The translations under genes were made by a program, and so were the position numbers. A DNA stretch of 64,000 nucleotides from Shewanella woodyi ATCC 51908 (lineage in GTDB: Bacteria > Pseudomonadota > Gammaproteobacteria > Enterobacterales > Shewanellaceae), in assembly GCF_000019525.1 (NCBI RefSeq), contig NC_010506.1, positions 3,906,001 to 3,970,000 on the forward strand. Direction: 5' to 3'. Below the pieces are notes generated by a model. It was not told where the DNA came from and did not search any database. It worked only from the letters and a program-made list of their open reading frames with translations. This document shows positions 55,669 to 64,000 of the stretch, in pieces. Position 1 is the stretch's first letter. The number at the start of each line of letters is the position of its first letter.

Positions 55669-57243
55669 TTAGTTTGGTGTTACTCTGCGATTCACTTTAA
55701 TCTTAAGCCCTATCACAGTAAGCACAAACAGCACACTACAGGTGATAAACCCAGCTAATATAGACTCAGTGAATCCCAATACCGTGTAACCAACCAAGCT
55801 GATCACAGCCACGATTAGGGCATAAGGGAGCTGTGTCACCACATGATCCATATGGTGACAGTTTGCCCCTGTAGAGGACAAAATTGTCGTATCCGATATC
55901 GGTGAGCAATGGTCACCAAATACCGCACCAGCAAGTACAGATGCCAACATAGGTAACATCATATTGGTGTGAGTGCCCATCGCCATGTCAGCCGCGATTG
56001 GTAGCATGATCCCGAAGGTTCCCCAACTGGTCCCCGTTGAGAATGCAGTAAAGCCTGCCAATATAAATAGCACTGCTGGAAGCAGCGCAAATGGAATATT
56101 ACCAGTCGCAAGGCTTGCCATATACTTGCCCGTTTCCATCTGACCAATCACACCCGCAATGGTCCAAGCGAACAACAGGATATAGATAGCTGGCAACATA
56201 GAGCGAGCACCAGTCACTAAACCTTTAAACATGTATGAACGATCTAGACCTTGGCTAATCACTAAGATAAGCGTTGAAGCAAGACCAATAAGGGCGCCAA
56301 AGAAGAGTGAGGAAGCGACCTCTGTATTTTCAAATGCACCTAAAATACTAAACTCAAGACCTTTAGCACTCAGCGCATCACTGCCGCTGCTGACCATAAA
56401 GTAGAACGTCGCCACCACTAGCACTGTGATAGGCAGGAACAAGCCTAAAATTTTGCCATTGTCAGCTTCAGGCAGATCTGAATTGGCTCCTGGAGGTAAG
56501 CCTTTTGACTCATCATAGAGATTGCCTTTTTGCGCATTCAACTCATGCTGACGCATTGGGCCAACATCGAGTCCCATAAAAGCCACACAAAGAAGCAGCA
56601 ACAGAGCAAAAACAGCATAGAAGTTCATCGGGATCATCTGTACAAACACACTCAGGTGACCAGAATCAGCAAAACCATGGGCAGTCAAAATACCACCGAT
56701 CAGTGCGATAATGTATGCCCCCCAGCTTGAAACAGGGGAGATCACACAGATGGGCGCCGCAGTTGAGTCCAGCAAGTAAGCCAGCTTACTGCGCGAGATG
56801 TAATATCTGTCGGTTAAAGGTCTTGCGACACTGCCCACGACCAAGCTATTGAAGTAATCATCGATAAAGACAACACAACCTAAGAACATGGTGAGAAGCT
56901 TTGCATCGCGTTTATTACGAATTTTGGTTCTTGCCCAATCGGCAAATGCTTTAGCCGCACCACTGACCGTGATAAGTGCAGTGATCATCCCCAGTAGGAT
57001 CAGAAAACCTAACAGATAAAGGTTCCAGCTATTGAGGCTGCCATCATCCCAAAACAGACCTGTTACCTGTTGAGCTAGGTATTTGCCAGAACCGCCAACA
57101 GAAAAATCTGAGATCAGCACAGCTCCGAGCAATATCCCTACACCTAAAGAGAGCAAGACGCGACGAGTCACAATTGCCAGCAGAATCGCAACCACAGGAG
57201 GTAGCAATGAAAGCGCCGAATCGGCGTAACTTAAAGTTGTCAT
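55669..57243 (-). CDS. NhaC-family transporter under lysine control (LysW type)
   Basis: The 524-residue protein has about 11-12 hydrophobic segments. It carries NhaC-family motifs including FLGCVVFIDDYFNSLVVG (about 120-137) and DSTAAPICVISPVSSWGAY (about 158-176), and a C-terminal GDHCSPISDTTILSST segment. The family includes Na+/H+ antiporters, malate-lactate antiporters and, in gammaproteobacteria, lysine carriers called LysW. A lysine riboswitch at 57354-57566 directly upstream points to lysine transport here. An inference from the context, not from motif alone. The predicted start has a weak ribosome site. Confidence 0.9.
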   Translation of the reverse strand: MTTLSYADSALSLLPPVVAILLAIVTRRVLLSLGVGILLGAVLISDFSVGGSGKYLAQQVTGLFWDDGSLNSWNLYLLGFLILLGMITALITVSGAAKAFADWARTKIRNKRDAKLLTMFLGCVVFIDDYFNSLVVGSVARPLTDRYYISRSKLAYLLDSTAAPICVISPVSSWGAYIIALIGGILTAHGFADSGHLSVFVQMIPMNFYAVFALLLLLCVAFMGLDVGPMRQHELNAQKGNLYDESKGLPPGANSDLPEADNGKILGLFLPITVLVVATFYFMVSSGSDALSAKGLEFSILGAFENTEVASSLFFGALIGLASTLILVISQGLDRSYMFKGLVTGARSMLPAIYILLFAWTIAGVIGQMETGKYMASLATGNIPFALLPAVLFILAGFTAFSTGTSWGTFGIMLPIAADMAMGTHTNMMLPMLASVLAGAVFGDHCSPISDTTILSSTGANCHHMDHVVTQLPYALIVAVISLVGYTVLGFTESILAGFITCSVLFVLTVIGLKIKVNRRVTPN

Positions 57244-57353
57244 TAATTATTATCTTCGTTTAAGTACGAATGGAGGGCGACTGAACTGGTGGGATATGAG
57301 ATATACACTCAAGTCTTCGCTTGAATATATACCGATCGGATGCACCTGTCCTA

Positions 57354-57566
57354 TCAGTAGCGCTCCATAGTAATACCAGTAATTAAAAGGTATAAAATCT
57401 TCTTATCTTCCGGATAAGAAATACTATGGCAGTGCTGCACCTATTCGATTGCAGCCCCAGCAGTAAACCGTGATATGTATTACTACTTCGGCATTAAATC
57501 CTTTCATGATAGATAAGCGGAATCACCCTGATTATCACTACTAATATTTAATGCACCTCTACTTCT
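57354..57566 (-). promoter_or_regulatory. Lysine riboswitch (L-box)
   Basis: Read on the minus strand, the segment shows the ordered lysine aptamer blocks: AGTAGAGGTGC, AGTA, GAAAGG, GCCGAAG, CTGGGG, CACTGCCA and the closing TGGAGCGCTACT. AGTAG pairs with CTACT to form P1. Inner stems such as ATTAAAT/ATTTAAT and TTCTTATC/GATAAGAA are visible. It precedes the NhaC/LysW gene by 110 bp. The downstream hairpin TTCAAG/CTTGAG (57308-57334 region) has no T run, so control may be at translation or by Rho. Confidence 0.93.
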
Positions 57567-57614
57567 CAGGACGTCATTTGAAGTGTCTTCAAAAAACGTG
57601 AAGCTCATAAAAAC

Positions 57615-57652
57615 ATAAGCGGCTTTGAGGATTCTACCCCAAAGCCGCTTAT
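57615..57652 (-). terminator. Terminator of etfBA
   Basis: ATAAGCGGCTTTG and CAAAGCCGCTTAT form a perfect 13-bp stem with a 12-nt loop, followed on the minus strand by GTTTTT. It separates etfA from the riboswitch. Confidence 0.93.
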
Positions 57653-57734
57653 CGTGACCAACATCACATTAATATAATGCAAATTAAAACCGATTTTACT
57701 TTTAAATCACATTAATATTACAGCTGATGAAGAT

Positions 57735-58658
57735 TTAAACTGACTCGATTAACTGAGGAACGACCTCAAATAGATCGGCTTCAAGTCCATAGTCAGCAAT
57801 TTGGAAAATAGGAGCCTCTGGATCTTTGTTAATCGCCACAATGACCTTAGAGTCTTTCATTCCGGCCAGATGTTGAATTGCCCCAGAGATACCCACGGCA
57901 ATATAAAGATCCGGTGCAACTATTTTACCCGTTTGACCAACTTGAAGGTCGTTTGGTACAAAACCAGCATCCACTGCGGCGCGAGAAGCACCAAGAGCGC
58001 CGCCAAGTTTGTCGGCAAGCTGTTCTAAGATAGAGAAGTTCTCACCACTTCCCATTCCACGTCCACCAGATACAACAACTGAAGCGGCACCAAGCTCAGG
58101 GCGCTCAGACTCAGTTAATGTTTGAGAGACAAACTGTGAAAGTGAATCAAATACTTTATCGATAGCAACCGCGGCAGCGGCCCCATCAGCCCCTACAGCA
58201 TCAAAAGCGCTGGTACGAACTGTCATCACCTTCTTATCATCCAAGCTCTGTACTGTAGCCAACGCGCTACCGGCATAAACAGGACGAACGAAAGTATCTG
58301 AGCTGACGACTTCAACAACTTCAGAGAGCTGAGCAACATCCAGCAAGGCTGAAACACGAGGAAAGGCATCTTTACCATGGCTAGATGCAGCAGCAAGGAT
58401 ATGTTCATAATCTGAGGCAAGGTTCACAATCAACTCAGCGATGTTCTCAGCCAAGCTGTGGGTATATGCACCATTATCTGCAACCAGTACCTGTCTAACG
58501 CCAGAAAGCTTCTGCGCGGCTTCAACCACAGCACCACATTCGTGACCAGCCACTAAAATATCGATGTCGCCACCAATCGCGCTAGCGCAGGCAACCACTT
58601 TGGCTGTATCCAGCTTTAAACTGGCATTATCATGTTCTGCTAATACTAAAATTGCCAT
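57735..58658 (-). CDS. etfA: Electron transfer flavoprotein, alpha subunit
   Basis: The 307-residue subunit binds FAD and takes electrons from acyl-CoA dehydrogenases, such as the two in this window. The FAD-binding C-terminal region has [12 protein letters not shown] (about 193-204), [38 protein letters not shown] and [15 protein letters not shown]. Length is close to the family's 310. It overlaps etfB by one base (TAATG), so translation is coupled. Confidence 0.97.
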   Translation of the reverse strand: MAILVLAEHDNASLKLDTAKVVACASAIGGDIDILVAGHECGAVVEAAQKLSGVRQVLVADNGAYTHSLAENIAELIVNLASDYEHILAAASSHGKDAFPRVSALLDVAQLSEVVEVVSSDTFVRPVYAGSALATVQSLDDKKVMTVRTSAFDAVGADGAAAAVAIDKVFDSLSQFVSQTLTESERPELGAASVVVSGGRGMGSGENFSILEQLADKLGGALGASRAAVDAGFVPNDLQVGQTGKIVAPDLYIAVGISGAIQHLAGMKDSKVIVAINKDPEAPIFQIADYGLEADLFEVVPQLIESV

Positions 58659-59407
58659 TAGATCACCTTCGCTTCATTTTTTAACTTTTCAACCAGCTCT
58701 GCAACAGAGGAGACCATAACACCTGCTTGGCGCTCTGAAGGAGGTGATACTTTCAAGGTTTTTTGATGTGACTTTAAGCTAACGCCCAAATCATCAATAG
58801 AGACAGTCTCAAGGGGCTTACGTTTAGCCTTCATGATGTTAGGCAGCTTGGCATAGCGTGGCTCATTCAGACGTAAGTCAACAGTCACAACCGCAGGTAG
58901 TGGCATAGTAACAGTTTGCAAACCGCCATCAATCTCACGAGTCACAGCCAGTGACTCTCCCTCCAACTTAACTTCCGACGCAAACGTTGCCTGTGGCATC
59001 TTTGCCAGCGCCGCTAGCATCTGTCCAGTTTGGTTGTTATCGCCATCAATGGATTGCTTTCCAAGTAAAATAAGCTCTGCTTGCTCTTTTTCCTGAACAC
59101 TAAGCAGCAACTTAGCAATAGAAAGTGGTACCAGCTCTTCATCGGTTTCAATATGAATACCACGATCAGCGCCTAATGCCATAGCCGTTCTTAGTTGCTC
59201 TTGTGCAGCTTTTGGCCCCACAGTGACCACAACGATCTCAGATGCAGTTCCAGCCTCTTTTAAACGAACGGCTTCCTCTACTGCGATCTCACAAAAAGGG
59301 TTAATCGCCATCTTCAAGTTTGCGGTATCAACGCCAGTATTGTCAGCATTTACCCTGACTTTTACGTTTGCATCGACGACGCGCTTAACAGGCACCAATA
59401 CTTTCAT
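58658..59407 (-). CDS. etfB: Electron transfer flavoprotein, beta subunit
   Basis: The 249-residue subunit opens with KVLVPVKRVVD and has the ETF-beta signature region VEEAVRLKEAG (about 43-53) and the C-terminal LNEPRYAKLPNIMKAKRKPL segment. It pairs with EtfA and holds AMP in this class. AAGAAGGAAG precedes the ATG. A LiuR-type palindrome in the promoter ties it to branched-chain amino acid catabolism. Confidence 0.97.
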   Translation of the reverse strand: MKVLVPVKRVVDANVKVRVNADNTGVDTANLKMAINPFCEIAVEEAVRLKEAGTASEIVVVTVGPKAAQEQLRTAMALGADRGIHIETDEELVPLSIAKLLLSVQEKEQAELILLGKQSIDGDNNQTGQMLAALAKMPQATFASEVKLEGESLAVTREIDGGLQTVTMPLPAVVTVDLRLNEPRYAKLPNIMKAKRKPLETVSIDDLGVSLKSHQKTLKVSPPSERQAGVMVSSVAELVEKLKNEAKVI

Positions 59408-59476
59408 AGGGCTTCCTTCTTACGTCTTATTTTAGCGGAATTGAATATAGGCAATCACCCATATCTAGATAGGCTC

Positions 59477-59505
59477 ACTTTACGTGCTGTTAACGTTAAC
59501 GTCAA
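59477..59505 (-). promoter_or_regulatory. etfBA promoter with LiuR-like operator
   Basis: On the minus strand TTGACG (-35) and TAAAGT (-10) have a 17-bp spacer that includes TTAACGTTAACAGCACG. The perfect palindrome GTTAACGTTAAC overlaps the -35 box, and ACGT steps recur as in the liuR and ivd sites. The rest of the 314-bp gap (59408-59721) is AT-rich with no other feature seen. Confidence 0.65.
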
Positions 59506-59721
59506 CACAGTTTCAAACGCCCGTTTGTATTATTTTAGATACAAGTCGTCTAAATCACATTTTTTTTCATCTTAATAAAGAAAAATACATATTTATGGCA
59601 TATATGAGTACATTCACAAATTAATATAAAATTTTATTTGATCCTTGTTGTATAAATTCCTATTATTAGCTATCGAATATATATTTTTACCTCAACTCAA
59701 ATTAATTGGACCAATATTATT

Positions 59722-60117
59722 ATGAGCGATTTTCTTGAAATACTAACTCACGGCCGTCGTTTTAAAGCGGCAGTAAAAGAATTATCTATTGATGATTTAA
59801 ATGAATTAGCTGGTAAGCTTGAAAAGATTATCTCTGAAAGAGTTTCTCAAGCTGAAGCTGAAACAGCAGCGATGGCTGAGCGTAATGCTAAAATTGATGA
59901 GATCCGTAAGCAGATGGAAGCAGTTGGCTTATCTGTTGATGATCTAGGTGCTACAGCAGTAAAATCTGCACCTAAAAAGCGTGCTCCACGCCCGGCTAAA
60001 TACACTATTGTTGATGTGAATGGTGAAACCATCACATGGACTGGCCAGGGACGTATGCCGACAGTATTTAAAAATGAGTTAGATAAAGGTCGCAGCATGG
60101 ACGACTTCCTAATCTAA
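59722..60117 (+). CDS. hns: H-NS-family nucleoid protein
   Basis: The 131-residue protein has an N-terminal helical oligomerisation region (about 1-65), a basic linker (PKKRAPRPAK, about 89-98) and the C-terminal DNA-binding motif TWTGQGRMP (about 109-117). It binds AT-rich DNA in the minor groove and silences foreign genes. No ribosome site stands out; the upstream region is itself very AT-rich, consistent with autoregulation. A strong terminator follows. Confidence 0.94.
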   Translation: MSDFLEILTHGRRFKAAVKELSIDDLNELAGKLEKIISERVSQAEAETAAMAERNAKIDEIRKQMEAVGLSVDDLGATAVKSAPKKRAPRPAKYTIVDVNGETITWTGQGRMPTVFKNELDKGRSMDDFLI

Positions 60118-60142
60118 CTATCTATAGTTTTATATACTAATT

Positions 60143-60168
60143 AAAAACCGGCTTATGCCGGTTTTTTT
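60143..60168 (+). terminator. Terminator of the H-NS gene
   Basis: AAAAACCGGC-TTAT-GCCGGTTTTTTT is a perfect short stem with a seven-T tail. Confidence 0.95.
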
Positions 60169-60281
60169 GTAGTTGAAAGATATCTAAATAGTAATCAAAT
60201 GAAACATTTTCCATTTGATGTTCACATTAACTTTAAGATAATCTCTATTTACGGCCTGAACAGTATATTTTCTCCCTATAA

Positions 60282-63200
60282 ATGCATAACAAAATAACAA
60301 GCATAACAATAATTACTGCATTGACTTTTTCTTACATAAAAAACAGCAGTGCAAATGACCAACTCACTGATAATACACCAAAACTCACAGCTTTAACTCA
60401 TGCTAATTTAATGATTGAGCCTGGAGAGATGCTTGAAAATGCCACACTGATAATCAAGAATAATAAAATCATTGAGATTATAAAAGATAATAAAGTTCCT
60501 CAACATGCCTTTGTCATCGACTTGAGTGGTTACACTATTTATCCAGGCTTTATCGATCCATTTACCAACTACGCCATTGATTTTAAATATCCCAAAATTG
60601 AGACTGCTCCCCCAGTTTATGAAATAAAACGCATTGGAGGAAATGCTGAAAATGGTGCTATTCATTCAGAAAAAGAGTGGTTTAACTTTGTTTATCCCAA
60701 CAATGAGAAAGCCCTTGATTGGGTAAATAATGGCTTTACTAGCGTTCAATCAAGTAGTCTAGATGGGATATTTAGGGGGCGTGGAGTCACTCTGTCACTG
60801 GCTGATAAACGCGCTAACGATATTATATATCATGCCAGAGCAAACCATTTTATGGCATTCGATAAAGGCAGTTCACCTCAAGATTATCCCTCTTCATTAA
60901 TGGGAAGTATCGCCCTTATCCGACAAACCCTCTCCGATGCTAAATGGTATAAAGAGAATAAACATAAATCTTTCGCTAAAACTCAAAACACCTTAGTTGA
61001 ATTTAATGCCGCATTAGCGGGTTTAGAAACAATTGAAAACGACCCTCTTCTATTTGATACCCGCAACTTGAATAACCAACTCAGGGCTGCAAAATTAATC
61101 AAAGAGCATAAATTAGATGCTAGTTTACTTGGAAATGGCAAAGAGTATGCTCGCATAGATGAATTAAAAACCTTCCCTTTTGAATTAATTCTGCCATTAA
61201 ATTTTCCCGAAGCACCAAAAGTAGGTGATAGTGATAATGAAAGAGAGGTAAGTTTAGCCACGATGCGTCACTGGGAGCGAGCCCCAGGAAACCTCAAAGC
61301 AGTATCAGATGCAGAAATCCCCTTTGCCCTAACCCAACACGGCATCAAACCAGAGAGATTTTGGCCTAGATTAAGGCAAGCGATAGATTATGGTCTCACT
61401 GAAGAATCAGCCCTAGCGGCACTCACCACAGATGCCGCTGCAATAGCAGGAATAGATGAGATAAGTGGCCGACTAAAACCAGGCTTTATGGCAGATCTTG
61501 TCATCACTAAAGGAAACATATTCCAAGATGGACAGATCCACAGTGTCTGGTTACAGGGCGAAGAGACCCAACTAATTAACCGCAATATCTCGCTACTAAA
61601 CCAAAACATTCAACTGCAAATTGGCGCATTAACCTTAGACCTTGAACTCGACAATACGAGTCAAAAGAGCTTAAACGGCGTACTCTCAAGTGGTGAACAG
61701 CAACTGCCACTTTCAAACCTTAACTACCAAGATCGCAGATTAACCTTCAGCGCCGATATGACGCCTGCAGGTTTAGATGGGATCAATCGCTTTACCTTAT
61801 GGTTTGACCAACAGGGCGTGCACGGTCGCATGCTGGATAAACAGGGAGCTGTCACCCCACTGGCGGGGATTGCTACCGATAATCTCCCGTCAGAAGTCCA
61901 AGCAACAACTAAGCAAACACCTAACTATATCTCAACGCTTACCTCCCCTAATGTCGCTTATGGCAGAGAGATAGGTGCTCAAGCAGAAAATCTGCATATC
62001 AGTAATGCCACCATATGGACATCAGATAAACAGGGAGTCCTAATCAATAGCGATCTTATCGTCTCCAGAGGAGAGATTAAGCGTATTGGACAAAACCTTT
62101 CAACGCCTTCGGGCTACACCTTTATTGATGCCACAGGTAAACACCTTACAGCGGGCATCGTCGATGAGCACTCTCATATCGCAATCAATGGCGGCATCAA
62201 TGAGGGCACTGATGCGATCACCTCGGAGGTCAGAGTGGGTGACATCATTAATCCAGACGATATTGGCATCTATCGCGCCCTTTCTGGTGGTGTCACAACC
62301 GCCCAGATCCTCCATGGCAGCGCCAACCCCATTGGCGGACAAGCTCAAGTTATTCAGATGAAATGGGGAGAAAGCGCATCATCGCTGAAGTATCAGCAAG
62401 CCAAACCCAGCATCAAGTTTGCTCTCGGTGAAAACGTCAAACAGAGTAACTGGGGCGATAAATTTAATCGACGTTTCCCGCAAAGTAGAATGGGGGTTAA
62501 ATCTCTCTTTAATGAGGCCTTTAATGAGGCGCAGGCTTACCAAGGTGAACTGGACAACTACCAAGATCTAAGAGGAAGTGAAAAGCGTCGCCGAGTCGCC
62601 CCGCAACCTAATTACCGCTTAGAGGCGATAGCCGAAGTATTAGCACAAGAGCGAGAGGTGCATATTCACTCTTACGTTCAATCGGAGATCTTGATGTTTT
62701 TACGCCTGGCTGAAGCATACCAATTTAAAGTTGGCACTTTCACTCATATTCTTGAAGGCTATAAAGTCGCCGATGAGATGGCCGCTCACGGTGCATCGGC
62801 TTCAACCTTTTCAGACTGGTGGGCTTACAAGTTTGAGGTCTATGATGCAATCCCGCAAAACACCTGTTTGATGCAAAATAAAGGGGTATTAACTAGCATC
62901 AACTCTGATGACTTTGAGATGCAAAGACGCCTCAATCAAGAAGCGGCAAAGTCCATCATGTATTGCGACATGTCGCCAGAAGACGCTTGGAACATGATCA
63001 CAATAAACCCCGCCATCCAACTGGGAGTCGATGAATACTTAGGTTCTATCACAGAAGGAAAGCAGGCAGACATCGTGTTATGGGATCACTCGCCCCTCTC
63101 TGTTTATGCCCAAGTACAAGCTACTTGGATTGAAGGTAAACGCTATTTTGATCGTAAAACCGATAGAGAGACGCAGCGCAAAGTCAGTGTAGAAAGAGCC

Positions 63201-63347
63201 GCATTAATTCAAAAAATACTCGCGGAGCAAAATAGTGATAAGTCACTTCCCCCCGGTGAAGTGATTGATGAGATAGATGAGCCAGAGTGGCACTGTGATA
63301 CCCATTATGATGTATGGCGTCAGGCTCGTCAGGGAGGAGCTATATAA
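60282..63347 (+). CDS. Secreted double-domain amidohydrolase
   Basis: The 1021-residue protein starts with a hydrophobic signal (about 5-24). Two amidohydrolase-like modules follow. The first (about 33-430) has the PGFID turn but D92-P-F-T-N96 where metal-binding HxH should be, so it is probably inert. The second (about 575-990) keeps HxH (H630, H632 in DEHSHIA), H794/H796, H822 in FTHILEG and D876/D877 in NSDDF, and should hold metal. Substrate is unknown; members of this group are predicted periplasmic imidazolonepropionase- or dipeptidase-like enzymes. No ribosome site is clear before the ATG. The stop codon overlaps the next start (TAATG). Confidence 0.87.
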   Translation: MHNKITSITIITALTFSYIKNSSANDQLTDNTPKLTALTHANLMIEPGEMLENATLIIKNNKIIEIIKDNKVPQHAFVIDLSGYTIYPGFIDPFTNYAIDFKYPKIETAPPVYEIKRIGGNAENGAIHSEKEWFNFVYPNNEKALDWVNNGFTSVQSSSLDGIFRGRGVTLSLADKRANDIIYHARANHFMAFDKGSSPQDYPSSLMGSIALIRQTLSDAKWYKENKHKSFAKTQNTLVEFNAALAGLETIENDPLLFDTRNLNNQLRAAKLIKEHKLDASLLGNGKEYARIDELKTFPFELILPLNFPEAPKVGDSDNEREVSLATMRHWERAPGNLKAVSDAEIPFALTQHGIKPERFWPRLRQAIDYGLTEESALAALTTDAAAIAGIDEISGRLKPGFMADLVITKGNIFQDGQIHSVWLQGEETQLINRNISLLNQNIQLQIGALTLDLELDNTSQKSLNGVLSSGEQQLPLSNLNYQDRRLTFSADMTPAGLDGINRFTLWFDQQGVHGRMLDKQGAVTPLAGIATDNLPSEVQATTKQTPNYISTLTSPNVAYGREIGAQAENLHISNATIWTSDKQGVLINSDLIVSRGEIKRIGQNLSTPSGYTFIDATGKHLTAGIVDEHSHIAINGGINEGTDAITSEVRVGDIINPDDIGIYRALSGGVTTAQILHGSANPIGGQAQVIQMKWGESASSLKYQQAKPSIKFALGENVKQSNWGDKFNRRFPQSRMGVKSLFNEAFNEAQAYQGELDNYQDLRGSEKRRRVAPQPNYRLEAIAEVLAQEREVHIHSYVQSEILMFLRLAEAYQFKVGTFTHILEGYKVADEMAAHGASASTFSDWWAYKFEVYDAIPQNTCLMQNKGVLTSINSDDFEMQRRLNQEAAKSIMYCDMSPEDAWNMITINPAIQLGVDEYLGSITEGKQADIVLWDHSPLSVYAQVQATWIEGKRYFDRKTDRETQRKVSVERAALIQKILAEQNSDKSLPPGEVIDEIDEPEWHCDTHYDVWRQARQGGAI

Positions 63348-64000
63348 TGAAAAAGCTAACTGTTCTTAACCAAGTTGTCTCATCTAACACTTTGACTCTG
63401 TCAGTCCTGGTTTGCTCAGCTCTCTCGAGTACCGTTTTTGCACACGATATCGTGCCCGCCACGGCACAAAGTAACAGTATTATATTTAAAAACGCCACTG
63501 TACATACGGTCATTGATGGCGTTAAGCACAATACTAATCTATTTATTCAAGATGGGTTCATTAAAGCAATAGGCCCCGAAATCAGCGCACCAGAAGCACT
63601 GATATTCGACGCCAGCAACAAACATATCTATCCCGGCCTTATCGCACTAGACACGAGCATGGGCTTAGTTGAAGTGGAGATGATGCGTCCCAGTAACGAC
63701 AGTTACGACATAGGCTTAAGCAACCCTCAACTGGAGGCTATCACGGCCTTTAATCCAGATTCTGAGATAATTCCAACCGTTAGAGTCAACGGCATTACCC
63801 ATGCTCAGGTAGTTCCTCAAGGAGAACGACTAGCAGGACAATCTGCACTGGTGTCCATGGACAGCTGGACAATAGAAGATGCTCTCGTGCCATCGACAAT
63901 GGGATTTCATCTCTACTGGCCTAAACAGGGAGCGCTTCCTCAAGATGAAAAGAAGCGTGAAAAACAACTTAAACAGCACCGCAAAGATCTTAAACAACTG
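63347..64000 (+). CDS. Second secreted amidohydrolase, 3' end beyond the window
   Basis: I read this frame by hand from ATG 63347, which overlaps the previous stop by one base and follows GGAGG by 8 nt. It stays open to the right edge (218 codons). The product has a signal peptide ending VFA^HD (about residue 33) and the start of an amidohydrolase domain (ATVHTVIDG, IYPGLIALDTSMG). The metal-binding HxH after PGLI is missing (LDTSMG), as in the first module of the preceding gene. The two genes form an operon and may make a complex. Confidence 0.85.
   Translation, partial: MKKLTVLNQVVSSNTLTLSVLVCSALSSTVFAHDIVPATAQSNSIIFKNATVHTVIDGVKHNTNLFIQDGFIKAIGPEISAPEALIFDASNKHIYPGLIALDTSMGLVEVEMMRPSNDSYDIGLSNPQLEAITAFNPDSEIIPTVRVNGITHAQVVPQGERLAGQSALVSMDSWTIEDALVPSTMGFHLYWPKQGALPQDEKKREKQLKQHRKDLKQL

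Noticed and set aside
57371..57394. TAATACCAGTAATTAAAAGG as another family B end
   Set aside because: It falls inside the lysine riboswitch P4/P5 region and matches the repeat for only about eight bases.
57664..57718. Direct repeat ATCACATTAATAT (57668-57680 region and 57706-57718)
   Set aside because: Two short AT-rich copies downstream of etfA with no associated element; likely chance or a minor duplication.
1..64000. Defence island, prophage, CRISPR or toxin-antitoxin system
   Set aside because: I looked for repeats with spacers, Cas, restriction, integrase, phage and paired small toxin genes on both strands and saw none.

Overview
The window reads as chromosomal DNA of a marine gammaproteobacterium, most probably a Shewanella. 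That is inference from gene content and order: the paired isoleucine/valine and leucine catabolism clusters, the ybiT-copA/cueR neighbourhood, an RNase HI with a viroplasmin domain, an MSHA-like pilin, a lysine riboswitch before a NhaC-type transporter, and small interspersed inverted-repeat elements. No rRNA, tRNA, prophage, CRISPR array or full transposase gene was seen.

Layout. 1-2,038 holds the cut-off end of an RND/MMPL exporter. 2.4-5.0 kb is a FIST sensor plus PAS-PAS-GGDEF pair. 5.1-14.99 kb is housekeeping: RNase HI, a LETM1-like protein, an M17 aminopeptidase, NupC, the ABC-F protein YbiT, and the copper ATPase CopA diverging from CueR. Two small non-autonomous elements interrupt it. 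15.0-17.0 kb is an S9-type lipoprotein that has lost part of its catalytic triad. 17.6-25.6 kb (minus strand) is a seven-gene valine/isoleucine operon: thiolase, mmsA, acyl-CoA dehydrogenase, enoyl-CoA hydratase, 3-hydroxyisobutyryl-CoA hydrolase, mmsB and an SDR. A partial duplicate of the SDR 3' end follows it.

26-41.7 kb is mixed: a UspB-like protein, a YbaY-type lipoprotein with metA behind tandem MetJ-like boxes, SDRs, OmpW with a perfect FNR-type site, TesB, MenA, a pilin gene broken by two in-frame ambers, a U32 protein, a glutathione-transferase-like protein and gnd. 42.0-52.9 kb holds prpE diverging from liuR-liuABCDE-scoAB, the leucine route from isovaleryl-CoA to acetoacetate and its CoA transfer. 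53.2-57.6 kb carries a second pilin, a TlpA-like thioredoxin, tdk and a riboswitch-controlled NhaC/LysW transporter. 57.7-64.0 kb holds etfBA, an H-NS protein and two tandem secreted amidohydrolases, the second cut by the window edge.

How it fits together. The ivd/mms operon, the liu operon, prpE and etfBA form one metabolic unit. The two acyl-CoA dehydrogenases pass electrons to EtfAB, and PrpE activates propionate to the propionyl-CoA that the valine/isoleucine route also yields. LiuR-like palindromes lie before the ivd operon, before liuR (between it and prpE) and before etfB, which suggests one MerR-family regulator controls all of them. The least explained items are two families of small inverted-repeat elements that share an internal module, a structured leader candidate upstream of nupC, and several genes decaying by point change (S9 lipoprotein, pilin) or partial duplication (SDR).
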